DNA from: an uncultured bacterium
Lineage (GTDB): Bacteria; Cyanobacteriota; Vampirovibrionia; Gastranaerophilales; Gastranaerophilaceae
Reading direction: 5' to 3'
NCBI GenBank assembly: GCA_949284415.1
Contig: CASDVM010000001.1
Coordinates: 1 to 38,243, forward strand
DNA: 38,243 nt
The notes under the pieces were generated by a model. It made no database searches and was not told the origin of the DNA. It saw only the letters and a list, made by a program, of their open reading frames with translations. The position numbers and the translations under genes were made by a program. Shown piece after piece: positions 25,401 to 32,162 of the stretch. Positions within the stretch are counted from its first letter, which is position 1; the number at the start of each line of letters is the position of its first letter.

Positions 25401-25976
25401 TGCAATATCTTCATAAGATATTTCTTCAATTTTATGAACTTCATGAGATGTTCTAAATCCGTCAAAGAACTGCAAGAACGGCACTTTAGCTTTGTAAGTT
25501 GATAAATGAGCAACTAAAGCTAAATCCATTTCTTCCTGAACGGAATTTGCTGCGAGCATTGCATAACCTGTATTACGGCATCCCATAACATCTGAATGAT
25601 CGCCGAAAATTGCCAATGATTGAGCTGCAATTGCACGTGCTGCAACATGGATTACGTGCGGTAACATTTCGCCGGCCATTTTGTGCATTACAGGTATCAT
25701 TAATAACAAACCTTGAGAAGCAGTGTATGTAGAAGTTAAAGAACCTGCAGCTAAAGAACCGTGAACGGCACCTGCTGCACCTGCTTCTGACTGCATTTCA
25801 GCTACTCTTACTTCTTCGCCCCAGATATTTTTTTTGTGCTGAGACGCCCATTCATCAATCCATTCACCCATTGTTGATGAAGGAGTGATGGGATAAATTG
25901 CGGAAACTTCGCTCAAAGCATACGCAATATGCGCTGCAGCGTAGTTGCCGTCAACTGTTATAGTCTTTCCTGGCAT
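22440..25976 (-). CDS. nifJ: Pyruvate:ferredoxin (flavodoxin) oxidoreductase
   Basis: A 1,178-residue single-chain PFOR that converts pyruvate and CoA to acetyl-CoA and CO2 and passes electrons to ferredoxin or flavodoxin. Domain order fits: pyruvate-binding N-terminus (YPITPSSTMGEW), CoA-binding and gamma domains, a two-cluster ferredoxin domain (C690, C693, C696, C700 and C742, C745, C748, C751, C755), then the TPP-binding domain with GDGWANDIGYGG (D975) and a downstream Cys-containing CAGCGETPYVKL that holds the third cluster. Length is normal for the family. AGGAGG precedes the ATG. This oxygen-sensitive enzyme points to anaerobic fermentation. Monocistronic with its own terminator. Confidence 0.98.
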   Translation of the reverse strand: MPGKTITVDGNYAAAHIAYALSEVSAIYPITPSSTMGEWIDEWASQHKKNIWGEEVRVAEMQSEAGAAGAVHGSLAAGSLTSTYTASQGLLLMIPVMHKMAGEMLPHVIHVAARAIAAQSLAIFGDHSDVMGCRNTGYAMLAANSVQEEMDLALVAHLSTYKAKVPFLQFFDGFRTSHEVHKIEEISYEDIAKLVEPKYIEEFRNRAMRPEAPICKVGAQNTDVYFQGRETVNKYYDAVPDIVQEYMDKVASVTGRQYHPFDYVGAPDATDVIVAMGSGCETIEETIEYLNAKRGTKYGLVKVRLYRPFDVKRFLAAVPSTAKRVTVLDRTKEPGSIGEPLYLDVVAAMEGKDVRIIGGRYGLASKEFTPSMVLAVYKHAENNGFHGFTVGIEDDVTHKSLKVEEHIVTEPEGTTNCMFWGLGSDGTVGANKNSIKIIGQYTNKDAQAYFAYDSKKSFGVTVSHLRFGDKPIKSTYLITAPDFVSCSAHAYVGRYDLLKGIKEGGTFLLNSPYTKDEAFAHLTRDMQKTIIDKKIKFYNVDAEKLIEQQPGLRGKGANTVMMVAYFKVSGIIPFEQALEGMREMTKKTFKKKGDDVVNMNLALIDAAVNATEEVPVPASLDGVACAEDVKLIPDNASDFAKKIIEPSMRQKGDDIPVSAMSIDGVIPTGTACLEKRGIAPRVPHWNSEFCIQCGICASACPHAAIRTKLVEADDLKDAPASFNTVDAKPNDHGEKFKVQVYCKDCTGCGVCLDQCPMTKVAGKEALTWSSIEKEEAAGEMVNEEFFDALPDNVMGKNNTNTIKGAMLRKPLFEFSGACAGCGETPYVKLVSQLFGENVIVANATGCSSIYSGTFPTIPYTKNKDGRGPAWANSLFEDNAEFGFGMRLAVDQNRATLKSYVEKVLSNEKTPADLKEALEGAMAHFENSKTEEAVKAQDKAKEVIAKYADCGCPDLAKVRELQDYFTDKSVWIIGGDGWANDIGYGGIDHVLAQDKDVNILVLDTEVYSNTGGQASKSTPTGAVAKFATGGKRTYKKNMGLMSMSYGYVYVASVALGADRAQTLKAFKEAEAYKGPSIIFAYAPCIAHGIDMSKTQTEQKRAVEAGYFPLYRYNPANPDAPFTWDAKDPKGSYQDFIRSEGRYKSLMKTNPEAAEALYAQAEEDAAKRMAVYKAVGELMK

Positions 25977-26131
25977 AATTACAAACCTCCTTATTTTATG
26001 CGCTATTTACTTAATAACTATACCCCTTAATTTTAATACAAACAAAAATTTTTGACAAAAAATAATTAATGATTTATAATCACTCTTGTATCATTTTTGT
26101 AATAATTTACCCCTTATCGGGCAAAAAAAAT

Positions 26132-26137
26132 TATAAT
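26132..26137 (+). promoter_or_regulatory. Likely -10 box of the gene at 26176
   Basis: TATAAT 39 bases before the ATG. No convincing -35 at standard spacing. Confidence 0.35.
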
Positions 26138-26175
26138 GATGTTTTTATATAATTAACCTTTATGGAGTTGTGTTT

Positions 26176-27282
26176 ATGATTAAATTAAGTCAAAAAGTGT
26201 TAAGCGGGCTGGGTAAATACCCCAGAACCAAGCCAAAACCTGAAAATATTGTAGACGGTGTAAATAAAAATAAAAAAAGAATTAAAGCAAAAATGTCTTC
26301 TCCGCTTGAACGTTCTCCTAAAAATGATACTTTTAGCGTGCAGACAAATAAAAACACTAAAGCAGCACCTGCTAAAAAGCAGGAGGATAGCAGAACTCAT
26401 ATTGGCGATTTTTTAGTTAAAAGCAACATGAGACTTGCGGAAGATTATAAATCAGATTTAAAGCGTGTTGCTCTTGAAATTCCTGAAGCTTCTTTTATTA
26501 TGGAAGCTAATATCAGCTCCACAAAAGAACTTAAATCAATACTGGGTAAATTAGCAAGCAGGAGTGAGCAATTTTCTGAACGTGGTTATAAAGGTGTAAT
26601 TAGAGATGGTGTAAGAGCTACTATGTTTTTACCTGATGCTGATAAAAATTATAATAAAGTTATCAAAGCTATGGAAAAAAAAGGTTATAAAATAGCTAAA
26701 ACTTTCGCGGAGGATGCTGACGGAAATATTGTATTAAATAAGGACAGCATGCCTAAATTGGTAGATGATATTGATGTCAGATTTAGAGAAAATTCTGTAC
26801 CGTCAGGTTATGAAGATGTGCAAATGCGCTTTGAAAAAAATGGGAATCTTTATGAACTGTTAATTTTGCCCGGGCCTAATTATTTAGCGTTTAAAAATAA
26901 AGAGCATGAAATGGTTTATGAACATTTCAGACAGTATAAAGAAAGCGGATTGCGCGGTGATGAGGGTGCAAAACAAATTATAAAGGCAATCCAAAATGAA
27001 TTCTATAATGTAACAAGACCTTTATACAAACAGGCTTTGGAACGTGATGTTATGGGGAGCCGAAATGTTTCATCAGCTGTTACTTTTTCAGAAAAAGGAA
27101 TAAATACTATCGATAAATTATTCAAATCTTTAAAGACTTTGTATAGAGGAAAATTTGACGCTCTGCCGCCAAGTAAGAAGTCTAAACCTGATTTCCGTCA
27201 GACAAAAAATTATAGAACTCTTGATATGATAGAAAATAATTTGCGTAAATTTATGGAGGAATATAAACCTATAACTCAATAA
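26176..27282 (+). CDS. RelA/SpoT-like (nucleotidyltransferase-fold) protein, putative
   Basis: A 368-residue protein. The N-terminal 80 residues are basic and low complexity. From about residue 100 the pattern resembles the (p)ppGpp synthetase fold: YKGVIRDGVRATMFL, DIDVRFREN, PSGYEDVQMRF (the GYxxxH-type strand), YELLILPG (compare ELQI) and KNKEHEMVYE (compare the EH-x-x-x-Y end of RelA/SpoT domains). The usual His after GY is absent, so activity is uncertain. Related stand-alone proteins include small alarmone synthetases and ToxSAS toxins. The frame starts at a GTG at 26170; GGAG is better placed for the ATG at 26176. It overlaps the convergent rlmD-type gene by 14 bases. Confidence 0.6.
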   Translation: MIKLSQKVLSGLGKYPRTKPKPENIVDGVNKNKKRIKAKMSSPLERSPKNDTFSVQTNKNTKAAPAKKQEDSRTHIGDFLVKSNMRLAEDYKSDLKRVALEIPEASFIMEANISSTKELKSILGKLASRSEQFSERGYKGVIRDGVRATMFLPDADKNYNKVIKAMEKKGYKIAKTFAEDADGNIVLNKDSMPKLVDDIDVRFRENSVPSGYEDVQMRFEKNGNLYELLILPGPNYLAFKNKEHEMVYEHFRQYKESGLRGDEGAKQIIKAIQNEFYNVTRPLYKQALERDVMGSRNVSSAVTFSEKGINTIDKLFKSLKTLYRGKFDALPPSKKSKPDFRQTKNYRTLDMIENNLRKFMEEYKPITQ

Positions 27283-28615
27283 TTGCAACATTTTCTATAT
27301 GAAAAGTATGGCAAAACATGTCAAAGGGCTGTATTGATTTTACTCTGCAGCCTTTTTCCCGTAAATATCTTAAATCGCGTGCTAGAGTTGCGGGATTGCA
27401 GCTTACATAAATGATTTTTTCTTTTGTATGATTAAGCGTTTCATCAAGTGCTTCTGTAGTACAGCCCTTTCTGGGCGGATCAAGAATTGTTATATCAAAT
27501 TTTTTCTTTATTGTTTTCAGGTATTTGGTGGTATCAGCAATATGGAGTTCTACATTTTTTATATTGTTAAGATGTAAAACCTCTTTTGCTTTTTCTATGG
27601 ATTCTTTATTTTCTTCAACGCTGACAACTTTTTGAGCAATATCGCTTACTAAGATCCCGAAAGTCGCAATTCCTGCATAAGCATCAAAAACCGTAACATT
27701 TTTGTGTTTTGAAATTTCATCTTTTACATATTTAAAGATATTTTCAGCACTTTTCGGGTTTATCTGGAAAAAAGTTGTTGCGCCGATTTTGAAAGTTTTG
27801 TCTAAGATTTTTTCGTAAATAAAATCGCGGCCGCAGACGCATATTGTTTTTTCTCCTAAAATTACATTTGTCTTTTTGCTGTTGAAATTAATACAAACTC
27901 CTGTAACTTTTTCAAATGTTTCAAATATTGTTTTTGCAAAGTCAGATAATTTTTCTGAAATTTTGTTATTATTAATAACCAGTGTAACAAGTAATTCCCC
28001 GTTATAGGCAGAGTGTCTCATAACAATATGCCGTAAATCGCCGCTGTGTTTTTGCTCGTTGTAGCCGGAAATGTTAAATTCAACGGCTTTGTTTCTTATA
28101 AAATCAATTACTTTATCGCAAATTTCAGGCTGTATGGGACAGTATTTGATGTTAACAATTTCATGACTTTGCGGTTTATAGTAGCCTGCCAGAATTTTTT
28201 TTGAAACTTTAGTCTGAGATACGGGACACTGGATTTTATGTCTGAATTCTTTTATTTCAGGGCTTGGAATAGGACTATTAACAGGTGTGTCAATATTACC
28301 TATTGTTCTCATAGTATCTTCAACTATTTGCTTTTTCAAAGTTAGCTGATAATCGTAATCTATAAACTGCATCTGGCATGAACCGCAGACATTATGCATC
28401 GGGCAGAAAGGTTTGATTCTATGTGGTGATGGTGTAATAATTTCAATTACTTTTGCATTTGCAAAATTTTTATTGACTTTCGTAATTTTTATTTTTAGCT
28501 CATCTTGCGGGCAGGCATTTTCAACAAATACAACCTGACCGTCAATTCTTGCAATTCCTGTTCCGAGATTTGATAATTTTTCTATTTTTACAACAAATTC
28601 ATCATTAATGTTCAT
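27269..28615 (-). CDS. rlmD: 23S rRNA (uracil-5-)-methyltransferase, RlmD/RumA type
   Basis: A 448-residue SAM-dependent m5U methyltransferase of the TrmA/RlmC/RlmD family. A TRAM RNA-binding domain (residues 1-60) is followed by the [4Fe-4S] cysteines C71, C77, C80 and C159. The SAM site is DAYAGIATFG (311-320), then DPPRKG (379-384) and the catalytic Cys406 in YVSCNPATLARDL. The FeS cluster and TRAM support RlmD/RlmCD over TrmA; the exact target U (1939 and/or 747) cannot be told. No Shine-Dalgarno is seen: the start codon lies five bases after the T-run of a tRNA terminator. Convergent overlap of 14 bases with the RelA-like gene. Confidence 0.92.
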   Translation of the reverse strand: MNINDEFVVKIEKLSNLGTGIARIDGQVVFVENACPQDELKIKITKVNKNFANAKVIEIITPSPHRIKPFCPMHNVCGSCQMQFIDYDYQLTLKKQIVEDTMRTIGNIDTPVNSPIPSPEIKEFRHKIQCPVSQTKVSKKILAGYYKPQSHEIVNIKYCPIQPEICDKVIDFIRNKAVEFNISGYNEQKHSGDLRHIVMRHSAYNGELLVTLVINNNKISEKLSDFAKTIFETFEKVTGVCINFNSKKTNVILGEKTICVCGRDFIYEKILDKTFKIGATTFFQINPKSAENIFKYVKDEISKHKNVTVFDAYAGIATFGILVSDIAQKVVSVEENKESIEKAKEVLHLNNIKNVELHIADTTKYLKTIKKKFDITILDPPRKGCTTEALDETLNHTKEKIIYVSCNPATLARDLRYLREKGCRVKSIQPFDMFCHTFHIENVAIIEL

Positions 28616-28619
28616 AATA

Positions 28620-28644
28620 TTAAAAAAGAGCCATTTCGGCTCTT
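28620..28644 (-). terminator. Terminator between tRNA-Val and rlmD
   Basis: AAGAGCC/GGCTCTT stem with a five-base loop, followed by a T-run on the minus strand. It ends 17 bases downstream of the tRNA-Val 3' end region and just before the rlmD ATG. Confidence 0.75.
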
Positions 28645-28660
28645 GATATCAATTAAATGG

Positions 28661-28733
28661 TGGGCGTTAGAAGACTCGAACTTCTGACATCCTCCTTGTA
28701 AGGGAGGCGCTCTACCAACTGAGCTAAACGCCC
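28661..28733 (-). tRNA. tRNA-Val (anticodon TAC)
   Basis: Minus-strand cloverleaf. The acceptor is GGGCGTT (28733-28727) with AACGCCC (28668-28662). The D arm is AGCTCAGTTGGTAGAGC, the anticodon stem CCTCC/GGAGG surrounds CTTACAA, and the T loop is TTCGAGT. No encoded CCA. Confidence 0.95.
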
Positions 28734-28756
28734 TTAAACTTATTTTATTTTGCGAT

Positions 28757-28773
28757 TCCGAAACAAGTTCGGA
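28757..28773. repeat. Short palindrome sharing a core with the left-end repeat
   Basis: TCCGAA-ACAAG-TTCGGA. The 13 bases at 28758-28770 are identical to 129-141 in the left-end palindrome, marking it as a fragment of the same dispersed element. Confidence 0.5.
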
Positions 28774-28920
28774 ACTCCCGCATTTCTAAAATTCACTTGG
28801 TTCATTAAGAACTGCGGTCGGCTAACGCCCTTTCGCAAAATTAATATTAACCGAAACAAATTTTATTGTCAACAGTTTATTTTAATGTTTTGGGAACTAA
28901 GGCATAATGACATTTTTAAA

Positions 28921-29316
28921 CTATTCTATTGTGTGTTCTGTCTGTTCATTATGTTTTTCAAGAAGCTGTTTTTCATATTCCATACGCTGTTTAACTTTTA
29001 TTTCATGTTTTGTGCCATGATGCGGCTCTTCGCGTTTGTATCTGGCATCTACCCACCACTTGGCAATGTGGTAAACAGGCCCTTTTCTCACAGGTTTGAC
29101 CTTTTCTTCTTTTACTTTTTGTTCTTTATGCTTTTTAATTTTTACAGGTTTATCCAGATTATCAATATTTGGTTTGTCAGGCGGAGGAACATCCGTGTAG
29201 TCCAGTAAATCCGCTTCGTTAACCGCATAAGTCTCAGGACTGACGTAACCTTCATCTGCCATTACAAACGGCGATACTGATAACATTAATATTAAAATCA
29301 AAATATATCTAATCAT
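28921..29316 (-). CDS. Small exported protein of unknown function
   Basis: A 131-residue protein. The signal peptide MIRYILILILMLSVSPFVMA is likely cut after Ala20. The mature part is hydrophilic, Pro-rich near residues 43-55, then Lys/Glu-rich repeats (KIKKHKEQKVKEEKVK) and a basic C-terminal helix. No known domain. Its ATG lies 12 bases after the PHP-gene stop, with GAGAGGA before it, so both are in one operon. Role unknown, probably periplasmic or surface. Confidence 0.75.
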   Translation of the reverse strand: MIRYILILILMLSVSPFVMADEGYVSPETYAVNEADLLDYTDVPPPDKPNIDNLDKPVKIKKHKEQKVKEEKVKPVRKGPVYHIAKWWVDARYKREEPHHGTKHEIKVKQRMEYEKQLLEKHNEQTEHTIE

Positions 29317-29328
29317 CTTTCCTCTCTT

Positions 29329-30480
29329 TTAATAATATGCGCCTCTTGTTATGATATTTTTCCCGTGAGAATCCAGTCCGCCTGTCTTTAGCAATCCGAA
29401 TTTTGATGCGGCTTCATCAATTTTTGTCTGCCATTTTTGAAAATATTCACCTTCATAAGACTGATAACAGCCTTCATAAAACATAGCTTTATCTTTTCCG
29501 TATTTTTTAAAGTGCGCGAATAAATAAGTATAAAATTCAGGACAATATGCCTTTGTTCTTGCAGGATGTGCAATAGACATAACTCCGCTGTCAAGAGTTG
29601 AAATAAATTCAACTGCATCTTCAAAGGAAGAAAAAGGTTCAAGCATTTTCCCGATTGAAGGATGAGCTTGGAGGTATATTTCTCTTGCGGTCATTATTTG
29701 TTTTTCTATGTAATCAGGTATTTCAGGTAAATCATGTTCGATATACATTTCAAGGGCTTTTTTATATATTATGTGATATGGTTCTTTGCCTTTGAAAAGA
29801 TATTTGAATTTTTTTATTGGTTTGTCGTAAGAAAAATCTGCATCAGGAATGTAATAATTCAGCAAAATTTTTCCTGATGTGTATTTTTTCAGCGGGTGGG
29901 CAACTTCATCCTGTCCTTTGGCAATCATGATATGGCATTTAGAGGCTTCTTCAATGTTGAAATTATAATCGGGAAGCTCTTCATTTAACTTTTGAATAGT
30001 TTCTTTAGCAAGAAGTAATTTCTGTTGCATTTTAGTTTTTAAGTAATTGTTTAATTTTTTATCAGCTGGATTAATTCCGTAAACAAGCAGGTGAATTTGT
30101 ACAGGTTTTGTCTGTTCCGGAAAATTAATTCCAACTGTTGATATTTCAAGACCAAAGCTAATGTTGACGTTGTTGTATTCATTAATTAGTTTTTCAGCTT
30201 CTTTACAGCCGTCAATTGTGTCATGGTCTGTTATTGCAATAAGAAAATCATTAGTTTTTTCGGATAATTTTTTTACATTATCTATTAGCTCGTTAATAGT
30301 CATTGTTCCATCCGAGTATTGTGTATGAATATGTAGGTTGGCTTTAAATTCTCCTGACTCAAGATATCTGAAATCGTGCGAATCAAGAATGTTTAAATCT
30401 TTTCTTTCACCCGGTTTAAACGAGATATCGGAAAAATTTTTGACTCGTTTTATAAAATCTTTTTCATCGACAATTCCCAT
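29329..30480 (-). CDS. PHP-domain metal-dependent phosphoesterase
   Basis: A 383-residue PHP protein (COG0613 group). Metal-site motifs in order: HIHTQYSDG (H50, H52, D57), ITDHDTIDG (D85-H86-D87), GLEIS (E112), IHLL (H130), IAHPAR near 305, and GLDSHG (D370, H372) at the end. Relatives hydrolyse nucleoside bisphosphates or other phosphoesters; the substrate here is not visible. A long helical insert lies between the fourth and fifth motifs. No Shine-Dalgarno is seen before the ATG. First gene of a two-gene operon with the small exported protein and divergent from the sigma factor. Confidence 0.87.
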   Translation of the reverse strand: MGIVDEKDFIKRVKNFSDISFKPGERKDLNILDSHDFRYLESGEFKANLHIHTQYSDGTMTINELIDNVKKLSEKTNDFLIAITDHDTIDGCKEAEKLINEYNNVNISFGLEISTVGINFPEQTKPVQIHLLVYGINPADKKLNNYLKTKMQQKLLLAKETIQKLNEELPDYNFNIEEASKCHIMIAKGQDEVAHPLKKYTSGKILLNYYIPDADFSYDKPIKKFKYLFKGKEPYHIIYKKALEMYIEHDLPEIPDYIEKQIMTAREIYLQAHPSIGKMLEPFSSFEDAVEFISTLDSGVMSIAHPARTKAYCPEFYTYLFAHFKKYGKDKAMFYEGCYQSYEGEYFQKWQTKIDEAASKFGLLKTGGLDSHGKNIITRGAYY

Positions 30481-30585
30481 AATTTATATTTTACACAAAA
30501 ACAGAGATTGAAACAAAATTTCTAGTCTTACGTCAAGAATATTAAAAGTGTAGTGATAGCTGAAATAAGAAGACGAGGAATTTTT

Positions 30586-31554
30586 ATGGCTGTACCTAAA
30601 TATTTGGAAGAAGATTTATATAAGGATTTGAAACCTGAATATCAGGAGAGTTTAGAATTTATTGAACTTGAAGACGATGATATTGAAGAACCGAGAACTT
30701 TTAATTCTATATCAAATGATGATGATATTTTGCAAATGTATTTAAAAGATATCGGAAAAATTAAACTGTTAAATTCAAAAGAGGAAAAAGCTCTCGGAAA
30801 AGAAATAAAAGAAGGGAAAAAATCGCAGGCTGAAATTGCAAAACGAAAACTGGTTCAGGCAAATTTACGTTTAGTTGTAAGCATAGCAAAAAAATACATA
30901 GGTCAGGGAGTTCTTTTTATGGATCTTGTGCAGGAAGGCTCTTTAGGACTAATAAAGGCTGCCGAAAAATTTGATTATTCAAAGAATTTCAGGTTTTCAA
31001 CCTATGCAACGTGGTGGATAAAACAGACTATAATAAGAGCTATTTCAAATAATTCGCGAACTATTCGTATCCCTGTTCACATGACGGATAAAATAAGGAA
31101 GTATAAAAGAGCTTATACAACGCTCTCATTTGAACTGGGACGTGAACCTAATGATTTAGAAGTCGCAGAAAAACTCGGGATAACTCCAAAACAGCTTTTT
31201 ACAATAAAAAAATCAATAATAAAAGAGCCGATAAGTCTTGAAACACCTGTAACTGATGATTTGAATATCGGAGATTACATCGAGGACAAATCTTACCGTT
31301 CTCCCGAAATTCAGACTAAGAATAATGCATTAAAAGGTAGTATTGATGATTTATTAGCAATGCTTTCTGAACGCGAAAAAAAGATTATAACCTGCCGTTT
31401 CGGAATTAACGGCGAGATGCCGCGAACACTGGAGCAGTTAGGCGGTATAATGGGATATTCAAAAGAAAGAATAAGACAATTAGAAGATTCCGCATTATCC
31501 AAAATCAGAGAGAGAAAGGAATTACAACATTTTAGAGATTTTATCGAGGATTGA
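30586..31554 (+). CDS. RNA polymerase sigma factor, sigma-70 (RpoD/SigA) family
   Basis: A 322-residue sigma factor. Region 1.2 is [17 protein letters not shown]; region 2 contains [36 protein letters not shown] and [17 protein letters not shown]; region 3 contains TIRIPVHM; region 4 ends with [15 protein letters not shown], the -35-binding helix. The long acidic region 1.1 of large primary sigmas is absent or reduced to a short acidic N-terminus. It could be the primary factor or a group 2 sigma; I cannot tell. The frame opens upstream at a GTG (30553), but GAGGA lies before the ATG at 30586, where the [11 protein letters not shown] start is natural. A terminator follows at 31561. Confidence 0.93.
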   Translation: MAVPKYLEEDLYKDLKPEYQESLEFIELEDDDIEEPRTFNSISNDDDILQMYLKDIGKIKLLNSKEEKALGKEIKEGKKSQAEIAKRKLVQANLRLVVSIAKKYIGQGVLFMDLVQEGSLGLIKAAEKFDYSKNFRFSTYATWWIKQTIIRAISNNSRTIRIPVHMTDKIRKYKRAYTTLSFELGREPNDLEVAEKLGITPKQLFTIKKSIIKEPISLETPVTDDLNIGDYIEDKSYRSPEIQTKNNALKGSIDDLLAMLSEREKKIITCRFGINGEMPRTLEQLGGIMGYSKERIRQLEDSALSKIRERKELQHFRDFIED

Positions 31555-31560
31555 TTGCGT

Positions 31561-31590
31561 AAGGATGCACCTGCATCCTTTAATTTTTAT
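31561..31590 (+). terminator. Terminator of the sigma-factor gene
   Basis: AAGGATG/CATCCTT stem with a six-base loop, followed by TAATTTTT. It lies just after the sigma stop and next to the stop of the convergent kinase gene. Confidence 0.7.
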
Positions 31591-32102
31591 CGAACAATTT
31601 TTTTTATAATTTCTTCAACATTTTTTTGCAGAGTATTATAATCTTTGTTGTTATCTATTACAAAATCCCAGTCTTTAATATTATCAAGTCCTGTTTCGGT
31701 TATATCGGTTTCTCCGATAAGAGTTCCCCTTGAAGCTCTTGTTTCTTTTGAAGCTTCAACACGGATAGCAATTGCACCGGCTTTTTTGAATACTTCGTAT
31801 TCATGCGGAACTCTGACATCAGTTACCATAATATTCCCGTCCTGTTCAATTATTTTTTTCAGCCAGTAATCAGGATCCTGCGCGCGTCCCCAATTCCCCA
31901 GATTAATTAAATCTTGTCGGTACAACGGTTTGTTTTTTTCAATTTCTTCGTATGTCAATCCTTTTTCATTTCCGTAAGTTAATTTTATAATATCACCCAT
32001 TGCGCATCTTTTGTAATCAGGCATTTCGGCAAGCATTATTTTGGCCACAGTATCTTTGCCGGAATATTGTTTCCCTGAAAATATTATTATTTTATCAGCC
32101 AT
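31587..32102 (-). CDS. P-loop nucleotide (dNMP-type) kinase
   Basis: A 171-residue P-loop kinase. Walker A is GKQYSGKDT (10-18), then LGNWGRAQDPDYW and MVTDVRVPHEYE (Walker-B-like strand), and a C-terminal WDFVIDNN typical of dephospho-CoA/dNMP kinase-like folds. The closest match in my reading is the dNMP-kinase-like family, with phosphomevalonate kinase as an alternative. AGGAGAT precedes the ATG. Single gene between the sigma factor and the kinase-like protein. Confidence 0.75.
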   Translation of the reverse strand: MADKIIIFSGKQYSGKDTVAKIMLAEMPDYKRCAMGDIIKLTYGNEKGLTYEEIEKNKPLYRQDLINLGNWGRAQDPDYWLKKIIEQDGNIMVTDVRVPHEYEVFKKAGAIAIRVEASKETRASRGTLIGETDITETGLDNIKDWDFVIDNNKDYNTLQKNVEEIIKKIVR

Positions 32103-32162
32103 GGTTTATCTCCTTGATAATTTTATATTATCATGAAAAATTTTACTATTTATATCAATATT

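Noticed and set aside
28819-28831. Partial copy of the tRNA-Val 5' end (GCTAACGCCC) upstream of the tRNA
   Set aside because: Only about ten bases match with a gap; too short to call an attachment site or duplicated tRNA fragment.
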